Shown piece by piece: positions 48,086 to 59,800 of a stretch of DNA of 64,000 nucleotides. The position numbers and the translations under genes are program-made. Under the pieces are notes generated by a model that searched no databases, was not told the origin of the DNA, and was given only the letters and a program-made list of their open reading frames with translations. The stretch is from assembly GCF_030253575.1 (NCBI RefSeq), contig NC_080561.1, positions 14,432,001 to 14,496,000 of the forward strand, given 5' to 3'. This stretch comes from Rhododendron vialii (Eukaryota; Streptophyta; Magnoliopsida; Ericales; Ericaceae). Each line of letters starts with the position of its first letter. Positions within the stretch are counted from its first letter, which is position 1.

Positions 48086-48645
48086 TTTAGTGTCTCTCAT
48101 CACTTTTGTTTTTTGTGCTTTTGTTTCTTGGATCGTCAGGAAATAGCAGAAGTTCTGGCTGTGAGAGCACAAGAGGTGGGAAAATGAGAAACTGGTAGGA
48201 GTCCATTTGCAGATGCAGTACAAGCAGCTGGATATGTGGGATTTACTGGTGGCAAACTTGATGATGTTACCGTAATTGTGTCTTTGGTCCAGAAGTCCTC
48301 CCACTGAGTAACGACAATGGCTTTCTTCATCTTCTTGTTTCTTGTAAGTTGTAGTCTCTAAATGCTTTCAAATCATGTAATATAATTTTTTGCTTGATTC
48401 ACAATATGGCAAGTTTTAACCAACATTTGTCTATACCTTTTTTCACACCCGATATGTTGAAGGATGTGTTGATGTGTGGATCAATTTAAACAAAATTATC
48501 GGGTTGAAGAAAAATAAAGTTCACTTATTCGTTTCGACAGAGTTTTGTTTTGTTTTTTTGTTTTTTTGTTTTCCTTTCCCTTTTTAATTGTTTACTTTTA
48601 CCCGCCTATGATCTATTTTAAACACAGTTGATCTTATGATAAGTC

Positions 48646-49215
48646 AAAATTTTCTTTGGCACTGTTCTGGCTCGTGTTTGCTTCCCCTGTTTATGCATTC
48701 TTTCTGATATCCTACTTCCTAGAGTCCCCAAGTGTAAAATTTTGCATCCGTATATGAGGCGATAAATCTCACTCGGAGTCTTGGAGGGATGTCATTGGCG
48801 AACCAAATTTTTATTCTGGCGATGTCCTGATCGGTAAGGATAGACCATAGCTCTTTGTTACATATTCTTTTCTTTATTGTGTAATTCATTAAATAAAATT
48901 GTTGGGTCTTTTTTCGGTAATTGAAATACCGACATATTTTCAGTTAAAAAAAAATACTACCCGCATGCTTAATTTGATGGTGTTTATTAAGAGAATTTAT
49001 TAGATTTTTAAAGAGCAACATAAAATATTTGAATTGAAGACATACATCATTTCATTATACAATTCAAAGACCAATTTCTTCTATATACAATACTTTATAA
49101 ATATACATTAAACTTTATGCCTTTGTTTATGTGATTGGATTACGAATCTCTTCTGATTTTTGCCACTTTTGCAAGCAACACAAGGTTTTTTTTGCAAAAG
49201 ATGATAGAAAAATAA
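48646..49215. other. AT-rich spacer
   Basis: Lies between the right boundary of the duplicated PP2C segment (about 48645) and the Pack-MULE. No gene or element recognised. Confidence 0.5.
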
Positions 49216-50329
49216 GGTGAAAGTAAATAACCATTCTCTCAACTATCACTTTTTCTCGTAAACACCATTTCACATTTAAAAGCGCCCATGAAGACCTCCT
49301 AAACTACTAGAAACGAAAAAAATGTGAACTCCGTTAACGGAATTAAGGAAATGACCAAGATACCCTTTTCTATTATACACTTAAAAGGAAAATTTATAAA
49401 AAAAAATCCTGAAAATTATTTACCAACCGATCTGGGAGAGAGAGAGAGTGAGCAGCGCCCAGGTGGTGCACTCACCTCCAGTTCGACCCCTGTGATCTGA
49501 TCGCGGGCAAAGACCTCTTCGACGACTCCGTGGCCGCCTTTCATCTCCCTCGCCTCCTCCGCAACCACCCCTTCTCCGCCCCCGACTCCGATCTCACCTA
49601 CTGTTCCCGCTTCCTCCTCCACGACCCCTCCGACGCCATGACCCTCTCCGGCCTCCTCGTCCTCCCCCAGCCGAAGTCAAAGCCCGAGCATGAGCCCGGG
49701 CCCGAGCCCCGGAAGCTACGCCAAAATGGGGTTTCTGACGAGCAACCCATCGACTCCAAGCTTGCGTTGCCGGACCACGATAGCTGAAGCAGTTCTGAAA
49801 TCCTCTGGCTTCGACGACCTCGACAGCCCTAAGCTCGAACGCAAAACCAACACTCCTAAATCTGCAAAATCTGCTGTGAAAAGCCCGAAACCGCTTATGG
49901 GTTCCAACCCATCTTGGTGATTTTAGAGATTTCTGAAATTGGGGTTAGGGTTTGATTTTGGAGATTTCTGAAATTGGTGATTTGTGGTTTGTGATAGTTG
50001 TGATTGTTGGAGACCGAGTGTGGGAGGGGGGGTTTGGTGGTGGCGATTGGTGCCTCGCTGTGGTGGCGACAATGGTGGAGGTGGTGAAGTCAGTGGTAGT
50101 GGATTGTAGATTGTGGTGGCGTCAATGGTGGACTGTGGATTATTAAAGGGCATTTTTGTCCAAAAAATGCCCAATTTGCTGACATGTAACCTCTCAGCAA
50201 ATATTTCTGAGATGGGAGGGTGTTACTTGGGTAACGGGAATAGGTGAGGGGTCTTCATGGACGCTTTTAAATGTGGGGATGTTTTACGAGAAAAAGTAAT
50301 AATCGAACAGATATTTATGTACTTTCACC
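49216..50329. mobile_element. Mutator-type element carrying a gene fragment (Pack-MULE candidate)
   Basis: Long terminal inverted repeats of about 80-95 bp, GGTGAAAGTAAATAA...CTTTTTCTCGTAAA...CACATTTAAAAGCGCCCA at the left and the diverged complement at the right (50240-50329). Flanks GAAAAATAA (49207-49215) and AAAAAATAA (50330-50338) are a 9-bp TSD with one mismatch. The interior is a GC-rich coding-like block (about 49440-49910) followed by a G-rich tract, in sharp contrast to the AT-rich surroundings. No transposase. The combination fits a Pack-MULE. Confidence 0.8.
49440..49787 (+). pseudogene. Captured gene fragment of unknown origin inside the MULE
   Basis: An open frame through 49479-49787 reads like genuine plant protein: CDLIAGKDLFDDSV, AAFHLPRLLRNHPFSAPDSD, LTYCSRFLLHDPSDAMTLSG, LLVLPQPKSKPEHEPGPEP, then stops. 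GC content and third-position C bias resemble the 5' part of a plant nuclear gene. No natural start codon precedes it. I do not recognise the parent gene; a protein search would decide. Other apparent frames over it are shadows. Confidence 0.6.
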
Positions 50330-52049
50330 AAAAAATAATAATAATTGTTTGATGCAAATTAATAAACGGGGGCAACTATTCGCAGCCCCATATTTTCTCG
50401 CTTAGCCTGTTAAAAATTTTCAATTATATTCGACAGTTAGTTACCGAAATTATACATTTTCAGCATACAATTACCGAAATATAATATTTTTTTTAACAGT
50501 TATTTATCGAAAATGTATGTTCAGCAGTTTTTTACTGAAGGTTGAACATATTTTCGACATGCAGTTACCGAAATATAATCTTGTTTTCAACAGCTATTTA
50601 CTAAAATGTTATGTATAATTTTCAACAACTATTTATCGAAATATAGTGGACTAAAAAAGAAAATACAGGGTTACGAATAGTCGCCCCCTAAACTAATTAA
50701 CTGACTCATGTTGCGAAAAATAAAGGGAAAAGACCATCATGCAAAACTGCAACAAACATCCTTCACCAAAAGCAATTCATTAAATAGTACTAGCACAAAA
50801 GGTTTTTTTCCCCACCGAAAGGGAAAATGATTCCCCGTTAAAAATGTGGGTCCCTTCACAAACACAGCCCTGGGATTGCCAGCTCATCCAATCGTGCCCT
50901 CCAGGCTATATCAATCCCACAATCCCGTTGTGGGACAGAGTCAAAATTTAGTTGCAGTGAAGTTAAATATATAAATACGTAAAAAGAATTCATGCTTAAT
51001 AATTGGGAAAAAGTTTGATGAATGTTATGGCACTTTTTTTTTTAAAGAAAATCTCTCCACAACTATAGAAAATAAAAAATTTAAATGTCTACACAGTTCA
51101 CCAAGACTTAAGTTTATCCTAATTAACAAATTGGGCACATTAAAAGATAATTGCAGTGCAAAAATAATAATCTTTCCACCATTCACTAGCAGTGGCTGGT
51201 GGTGCCCATTAATAAAATCGTATGAAATTAACATTGGCTATAATCAACGGTGTTTTGCAAATCTATTTTCAAAGTAGCCGCAACGTACTAGAAGATTGGA
51301 GTAGCACACAGGGACGGAATCAGGATTTTACCCTAGCAGTAGTGAAATGTATACTAAAAAATAAAAAAGATGCATTACAATATTAATAGTCATCGACTCT
51401 ACAAAAAAATTAAAATAACATAACAAAAACTATAGTAAATGATATTTGTTATTTGCATATGGAGTACGAAAAAGGACTTAACTTTAATTTTTTAGGTTAA
51501 GTTGTTTTAGGGTTAAAGTGTGGAGTTTTTTTTTTCTCCTTAATTATGTCTCATCATTTATATTATTTCACTTTGGCCCATTGAATTTAGTTTTGAAATA
51601 CTTTTTTGAATCTCCTTTCTTGAAAAAAATAGAAGATTTAGGACTAGTATATAACAAAAAATAAAGAAAAAAAATCTAACAGTGGCAATAATATATATGT
51701 TGGGAATAAATTTTTTTTCATATATAATAATTATAATTTTTAAAATTCTTATCGTTGCAGGTTCCGCAACTAAACTCTTCTAATTCCATCTTCGGCGGGA
51801 TGGGTCTAAATAATCATTTCTCGAGCTGCAAAAGTTACACTACTAGTTGGCATAAGTCGCGGTCAAAAGTTCTTTAGTTCACGCTTTTCATTGATTGGTG
51901 TAGCATTCCAGCATGCAATTAGGCTTTTAAAGTATTGTTCTACCATCATAATTCAACTCTCCAACATTCTTTCGTTCACGCTTTGGGCCCTTCACAATCT
52001 CTCTCTCTCTCTCTCTCTCCATGAATACATGGAGTGTATCTAATTAAGG

Positions 52050-52093
<44 letters not shown>

Positions 52094-52124
52094 AATACAT
52101 GGAGTGTATCTAATTAAGGTCCTT

Positions 52125-52161
<37 letters not shown>

Positions 52162-52187
52162 AATACATGGAGTGTATCTAATTAAGG

Positions 52188-52227
<40 letters not shown>

Positions 52228-53195
52228 AATACATGGAGTGTATCTAATTAAGGTCCTTCAAGCTCTCTCTCTCTCTCTCTCCATGAATACATGGAGGGTA
52301 TCTAATTAAGGTCCTTCCAGTTGCACTTTCCATCCAATCCAAAAAGAAAAAAGGACTAGTGTTTGGTCACATGAAAAAAGGACTAGTGTAGTGTTTGACC
52401 TACACACAAAGCTGCAAAATTTGACCCCAAAAAAAAGCTGCAAAAACTTTTTCACATTGCGCATGTTTTGTGTAGCTAGTTCTAGCACATTTGGTTGGCC
52501 CCCCATGGGGTGCACTTGGGTGGAAGCTCAAATCATTTTGTGGAGTTATTTTTTGGGCCTACACTATATTCATACGTTATTTTTTTTACGGAGTCTGATG
52601 ATAATGCAAAATTAATATATTCTCTGCAACAACTTAAAAGTTTACTCTCCGATGAAGAGTGGGAGTCATGAACGAAGGCATCTGATGCCGATTTTTCTAT
52701 ATTTTTCAAAACGAAAAAAGGTGTTATTAGGTAGCGTCTTCCGTTTCTACCTGCCCTCGATTGCAAGTCTGAAGTGAGAGTCCTCTTTCTTTCGGTTCTT
52801 CCCTCATGCACAGGGCAATAGAGAAGAAATGTATACATGCATGAGCTTAATTTGTAATATAGGTGAATAAATCCCCATATACAATATATTATAACAATTC
52901 ATTTTTGTAAGCAATGAAAAAGATTATTTGCTAAACAGTTTTTTTCTAATAAAAATCCCTATTCTACTCTAACCTAAGTGGAAGGGAATCGTTTAACGGG
53001 GTTTCAAACCATCACCTCCCGCCGTTGCTCAATGCATTAGTTTTTTCACTATTCAAATCAAGTCATTCATTTCCTCTAGTTAAATGGACTACATGGTACT
53101 TTTAGTGAGACGAGTTGTCTTTTTGTCGTTAGGGTTATTTACAAAAAAAATATCCCAACAGCACACAGTTCTCTCTCTTTTCTCTTCACTATGAT
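50330..53195. other. AT-rich intergenic DNA with minisatellite
   Basis: No gene recognised. It holds a CT-rich minisatellite (51997-52318). A solitary hAT-like end, CAGGGACGGAATCAGG, at about 51309 has no clear partner. 50400-50650 contains several copies of a degenerate TTACCGAAATATA/TTTATCGAAAT motif. Confidence 0.5.
51997..52318. repeat. Minisatellite: about five units with variable (CT)n spacers
   Basis: The core CCATGAATACATGGAG plus TGTATCTAATTAAGGTCC occurs five times (starting near 52019, 52089, 52157, 52217 and 52280), separated by (CT)n tracts of differing length; some units also carry TTCAAG before the tract. Cores are nearly identical, whereas CT lengths vary. Confidence 0.95.
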
Positions 53196-53204
53196 ATTTA
53201 ACTT

Positions 53205-53781
53205 GAGAAAATTTCAAAAAAACACATGAATTTTTCATGTATTTGCAAAAAAAATATCTGGACTTTGACTAATAACAAAAAGATACCTGAACTTTACCAT
53301 TCCTAACAATTAGGCTCTTGCCGTCCAATTCAGTAAATTTGTAATGGATGGAGCTAACGGAAGACGTTAACCTTCTTTTTCTTTCTTTTTTTAGGTTAAA
53401 GTACATCAATTATTTTGTATTTTTTCTTTAGGGTACTTAACTGTTATGTTCTTATTTTTTATTTATGAAAGAAATTGAAAAATGAGAATGTAAAAAAAAA
53501 CTAAATTTTTTATTAAATCAAACTAGAATTATTAAGATAATAAGTAGTTATGTACGAAAAATTATCAATAATATTAAAATTAAATCAGGTATATACAAAA
53601 TAAATTTTTTAAAACTCGAGATACCGGAACGAAGGGACCGGGCCTCAACATAGCTCTGCCGCTGTTGTTAACGGAATGATAAGTCTACGAAGTGCCTTTT
53701 TGTTATTAGTTACTGTAAATTCCAAATATTTTTTTGAAGAATACATGATAAGTTCAGGTTCTTAAGTTTTGAAATTTTCCC
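53205..53781. mobile_element. Mutator-type MITE (577 bp) in the LTPG promoter
   Basis: Perfect 9-bp TSD ATTTAACTT at 53196-53204 and 53782-53790. Ends GAGAAAATTTCAAAA and TTTTGAAATTTTCCC are inverted, and similarity between the arms continues inward for about 90-120 bp (for example ACTAATAACAAAAAG and CTTTTTGTTATTAGT). The right end is about 115 bp upstream of the LTPG start codon. A GC-richer patch at about 53620-53665 (ending CTCTGCCGCTG) resembles one end of another hAT family and may be a nested remnant. Confidence 0.92.
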
Positions 53782-53895
53782 ATTTAACTTCCCCATAAGG
53801 CCATAAACCTTCCCATTCTCACTCTCTCCGCTACCACATCCCTATAATTCCCTCACACCTCCTCTACCTCTTCAACTGCCCACCCCCCCAAAACA

Positions 53896-56789
53896 ATGGC
53901 GATCAAAACAACGATCCCAATCCTGCTCTCCCTCACCGCCGTCTTGTTCGCCGCCGATGTTTGCATGGCGGCAACGGCCCCGGTGCCAGCCGCGGACTGC
54001 TCGAGCATTATCCTGGACATGGCGGACTGCCTGACGTACGTGAGCGGCGACGCCACCGTGAAGAAGCCGGAGGGGAATTGCTGCTCGGGGCTGAAGAAGG
54101 TGTTGAAAACCCACGCCGAGTGCCTGTGCGAGGCCTTCAAGAACGCCGCGCAGTTTGGGGTGACGTTGAACATGACCAGGGCCTTGGATCTTCCCTCCGC
54201 TTGCCGTGTCTCTGCTCCTCCTGTTAGTGACTGCGGATGTGAGTCCTCACCTTTTCCATTCCAAAAAAAAAAAAACTCTCTCACTCCCAACATGTTTGAC
54301 CTTTTCGGGATTCCGTTTCATTTTAGATTGATTATATATTTCGATTCATAAAGTATAATGTGATTTTGAAAACTTGGTCTAATAGAACTAATCAAAATAT
54401 ATTGAACAATATTAATATTTTATGTTTTTTAAGATTCATATTGAAACGTAAAGACAATGTAAAATGGCACCTTATTTCAAAAAGGTCTAATATATTGTTA
54501 CAGAGGGAGTACTACTACTAATCAGCCTTTTAAACAAAGGCAGTTACGATCATACATGCAATTCTGTAACACATGCAATTCTGTAACGAGAATTTGGATC
54601 TCCGATAGCATTGTATACTTATGTATCGACTCGATACAACAGCCCAATACCGATACTATTGCGTTTTCGGAGGGGGGGCAGTCTTTTTTGGGACCGACCT
54701 ATAGTGGATAAATATGATTTCTAATGCATTTAGTTTGTGGACGATTTTTGGCAAATTTGCAATTTTGATCATCAAAGAGGGGACCTAAAACAGGGATCAC
54801 GATATACTTAAAATTTCTTGGCTATTTTCCATGGGTTTCTCGATTGGATTTTGTTCACATTGCTCGATCTGTTTGTTTTCCCGGGGAGAAAAATAGTCTA
54901 GTTATTAAGCACGTTTATGGTTTTTTGTTTGTCTGGATCCATTCTGGTATATTATACCCTGTGGTGTATGCATCTCTGAATTCATACGTATGTGCTTTAA
55001 TTGGTCTAAATCAATCATTCTTTCGATGAATAATTTTTTTTTTTTATCTTTCTGATAATTTTCTTCCTTATTTTCATCGATTTCCCCCACTTTTTTTTGC
55101 CTTGTTTCTGGTTTTTCTGTTGTCACCTTTACCCTGTTTGTTTCCCGACAGAAAAATCCCAGATATGTTCTACCCTCTATTTCTTTTGTGTTAAAAGTCT
55201 CAATTTGAAGACAGCAGATTCTATGTACACTTTTCTGTGCAAGTCAGTCTAATACCCTCTCTGGCAAAACTACATATATATTTATTTCCCCTTATTTTTT
55301 TACTATTGTTTATTAACTTTTGTACGTACTACATCAAATTTGTTGGATCTCTTGGATGTCAAATATTTCATCTTGACGGGAGTAATTTGAAAAATATAAA
55401 AACAAGACCTAATGTTTTTACTGAATTTTTTTTCAAAATAACAGGAGTTTCGAATTGTTTTTATTTGTTCCGAGCTCTGTTCAATTTTGGTTCACAGTTT
55501 TTATACGGTTTTTTTTTTTTTTTTTTTTTTTATTTCTCTCAGTTAGACATATCTTAAGAAGTTAACAATGCTGACCAAAAACAAAAATTAATCTCAAACA
55601 ACGAAAATAAATTATAAAACAATGAATTCAGGCAGCCCAATCTCCAGCTGCGTACATGCAAGTCATGTATGGGTGAAATAGAAATTTATGTCGGTTTATT
55701 TTTTTTAATTATCTTTTCTTTCATTATTTTTTGCAGTGAGTATTGGCACCGGTGGAATAGGTTCTCCAGGTACGTGTGGAATGATCTTCAATTTACCCTG
55801 CCCCTATTAATGTTTTGACTTACTTTTCTGTTATCATGACTTAGTAAATGATTATGCAGTTCTAGTCAATTTCACCTCTGCTTTCTGATCTGGACAAGTT
55901 TTTTTTTTTTTTAAACAGTAATTGTTTAATTTGGAAAGCTGATTATGGAATTGGTGATGCTGATAAAATTGTAACGTACAACAAATACAAATACAGAAAT
56001 TTTTACTTGTGTATACAGTGTGCCATTCATACATCACAATTCACATCCATTTGGACTTAAAGATATTTGTGTATACAATGTACCATAGTATTCATATTTT
56101 GTAAGTTTTTTTTTATAACCAGGGTCACCTTACTCGTACAGCTCACGTCAACTAATCTTTTGGGCACAAATTGTATTGTCCTCTATCCCTATCCAGGATT
56201 CTGATTGAAACTTAGCTCCATATGGATTACGTCCCAAAGCTAAGTAGCATTTAAGAAGTTTCGAACATGAGATCTCAGAGGGAACAAACCCTTTTGTTCT
56301 AGGCCTTGACTACCAACTATGAGGTTCATATTGTACAAGTTTAACATACAAAAATTAAACCAGCCAAAACGCTAGTTCTTGCAAACATATAAATCGAACA
56401 ACGGGTTGAAGTAATTTCTTTGTTTTGGTTATTAGTACTTAGAGGAAGGTCCTTAAATTTTTTTTTTTTGTTTCTTTTTCTTACTTTGATTAATTTTTCT
56501 TTCTGTCTTTAAACCTTTTTAAATGGGGAAATTATATTTTGCCCCCTTAAACTATCACCCGGCCACACTTTGCCCCCTCCAACTACTTAATCGAACACTT
56601 AACCCCCTTTAACTATTATTTCGCTGCCACCCTAACCCTTCCGTTTGTTGTCTGTTAGGGTTTTGGATTTTGGATGGAAAAATTTTCGAGGCCATTATTT
56701 TTTAAACCCAAAGACAAACTTACCCTCTCCTTCTCTTTCTAGCATACACAACCATCTCAAAGATGAAATTTTCCAGACTTTACACAAAC

Positions 56790-56866
<77 letters not shown>

Positions 56867-59800
56867 CATTGACCAGTTCATTTTCTTCTTCCCTTAGCGG
56901 AATACAATTTCAGTCCATTCCATTTTTTTTATATAAAATTCGATTTTTGGTTAAAAAATTAAGTGTTCCAAATTTCAATCCGTTTGAACAGGTGGAAAGA
57001 TTTTAGTTTTCTGATCATTTTATCTTAAATTGTTATAATTAAATTTTGACTATAGAGCTCTCGTTGATTAGCCCTAAGAGATATTTGATTCTACGACTTT
57101 CTTAGGGCTAATCAACGAGAGCTCTAGAGTCAAAATTTAACTATGATCATTTAGGATAAAATGATTAGAAAACTAAAATCTTTCCACCGGTTCCAACAGA
57201 TTGAAATTTGGAACACTTAATTTTTTTTCTTTTTAGATAGTTTATATATTAAAATATATGGTTAAAAAATTAAGTGTTCCAAATTTCAATCCGTTTGAAC
57301 CGGTGAAAAGAATTTAGTTTTTTGATCATTTTATCCTAAATGGTCATAATTAAATTTTGACTCTAAGGCTCTCGTTGATTAGCTCTAAGAAAGTCGTAGA
57401 ATCAAATATCTCTTAGGGTTAATCAACGAGAGCCCTATAGTCAAAATTTAATTATGACCATTTAGAATAAAATGATCAGAAAACGAAAATCTTTCCACCG
57501 GTTCAAACAGATTGAAATTTGGAACACTTAATTTTTTAACAAAAACTGAATTTTATAAATAAAAAAATGGTATGGACCGGAATTGTAGCTTTTAGGGTTG
57601 TGGAAATCGTATTGTGCGTTGGGGAAATCTGTAGGAGTATCGTGTATGTATATCTACCTGTATTGTGTAAGGGTATTTACGTAACTTAGCTCAAAACGTT
57701 AACAGAGTTAAAGAGGTGGCAGCGAAATCATAGTTAAAGGGGGTTAAGTGTTCGATTGAGTAGTTGGAGGGGGCAAAGTGTGGCCGGGTGATAGTTTAAG
57801 GGGGCAAAGTATAATTTCCCCTTTTTAAATTTCAGGGAAAGTAACTTGTCTCCCAATCTTCAATTAAATTTGTGTTCGATTCTGATCCTTGTTCATTAGA
57901 ATTCATAATTTTCAATCCCAACCATTCGTGTCTGGGCCATTTGAATGTATTGACAGGGGCAAATAACCAGTTAGCATCACCATCACGATGCTTTGGGCCA
58001 CAGGAATGACTGCTTTGTTTTTATTTGTTTATTTAATTAACAGCATATAAGGTTCTAAAATCAAGTGAATTCTTTTACGTGTAGCCATAGGCTGGGGCTC
58101 ATTATGAATATCCAAAATGTTGCATATGAAGGAACTTGCCTTCATCTCATAATGAAGAATCCTTAAATTTTTGGAAACTAGTCCCCTTGTCAAACTCCAA
58201 ATTAGATAGAGCATTACTAGCCGTAACTACCTCTCTTTTTCCATCAGTGCCGTAACAACCTTGTTATGACAATTTTGGTGACAATTTGTTGATTAAATTT
58301 TGAGATGGATCGAGAGCAATGCTACGGAAACAGATGGATGTATATAAATCCAAACACAGACATAGACACAGACATATTCAAAATAGTTCGATTCACTTTT
58401 GTCTCATATGACACATCCAGGCTGGTCCTGGCCATAGGCCCATCAGGCGATCGCCTAGGGCCTCCAGTTTTGGGCCCAATAATTGGACCTCCAAATAGAG
58501 GAATATATTAAATATTATGTATGTGTGAACTATTTTACAACTAGACTAATGTAGCATGGTGGTAAGGCACACAAGTTTGATCCTGGCCCCTACAATTTTT
58601 AACACAACGGTTTTGGAACCCGTACAAAATAGTTTTGAAACGATGCTTTTGAGGCTTGAACTCACGACCTGAGATACCTATGATGCACAGATAGTTAGAT
58701 ACAGACACGAAAATTCTTAAAAAATGGGAACACAGACACGACGGGAGACACTATTTCTTCATTTATTTATATATTTAAGTAATAACAGTTTGACCCCTGA
58801 AAATTGTAAAAAATTAAAGCCTGACCCTCCAGATTTTACAAAAAAAATTACATTTTGACCCCAATTTTTTTTTGAAAAATTATAGTTTGACCCCATTGTG
58901 TCCCAATTGGTGTTCCTACATGTCTCCAGCCGTGTCCCCCTCAAAAATTTAAATTAAATTATTGGACACGCCATGTGGCCTGTCGAACACGTGTCCCCAT
59001 GTCTGGACACTGCGACACTTCAACCTCTAGAGGTGTCGGTATTTCGTAGTGTGATGCTAAAGAGGTGGTAGAACCACTTTGCCACCGAAAAACAAGGTGG
59101 TCTCGTTTCCTACATCGAACAACTAATTAATATAGTAGAAAATGAAAGGCCCATTTTCAAACCCCGCTTAGGCACCTAAGGTTTCAGAAATCTCAAGGCA
59201 TAGCCTGCACACATCGGATGGTTCCGGATACATCCGTGCCATGATCTGTGCACATCCACATGTGGTTGTAGCAGTTTTGGTTCGATTAAGAAAGCACGTG
59301 TGGTCCTTACAAACTAAACAATTAGTTGTGTATAGCATGTTACTCAGATTTCAGATGTTACAAACTTTTACAGTACATACAAAAGCTATTCGACTAATGC
59401 TGAAATCTTTGCAGGTCGGTTGTCGATCTAGTCTGCCTACGTGTGAGTCAGATGTTATTTAACTTTTGATAACAAGCTTGTCAACCATTCAATTTTGTGT
59501 TAGTGGTCCAAGTGTTGATAGTTTTATTAATTTATGCACTTCACCTGAAGAATGTTGAACATATAAAATGTCAAGCAACACTATTAGATTAAACTCATTG
59601 TGCATGCATACAAAGAAGGAAACTAGCAGAAGTACTACAATCTTACCTATGGCATAATGTCAATGAGTGAAGAAAATAGACGCTGAGTAAAGGGTAGATG
59701 AAAAAAGGGATGGTTACTTCATTTCAAGCTTTGATTGGAGTTCCATCTCCAATCCATTCTTGGGACTATAAAGTGGACTAAAAGATGGTTTTGAGTCCAT

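Larger units (their letters stand above)
43120..48307 (+). pseudogene. Tandem duplicate pseudogene of the PP2C62-like phosphatase
   Basis: Homologous to 29145-36115 and in the same orientation. Exon equivalents: end of exon 2 (43120-43318), exon 3 (43622-43752), exon 4 (44679-44745), exon 5 (45260-45347), exon 6 (45769-45938), exon 7 (46542-46686), exon 8 (46831-46959), exon 9 (48140-48307). Exon 1 and most of exon 2 are missing, so there is no transit peptide or native start. Lesions: a 1-nt deletion near 43260, a G-to-T change at the last base of exon 5 that makes a TGA across the splice junction, a 1-nt insertion in exon 7 (145 instead of 144 nt), ANIGDSG changed to ADSGDSG, and a TGA at 48185 in exon 9. 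It cannot encode a PP2C. Introns carry two insertions not found in copy 1 (45024-45150 and 47048-47321). Confidence 0.93.

Noticed and set aside
53872-54293. Alternative frames on both strands over LTPG exon 1
   Set aside because: GC-rich exon shadows. The 53896 frame alone has signal peptide, eight cysteines and a GPI tail after splicing.
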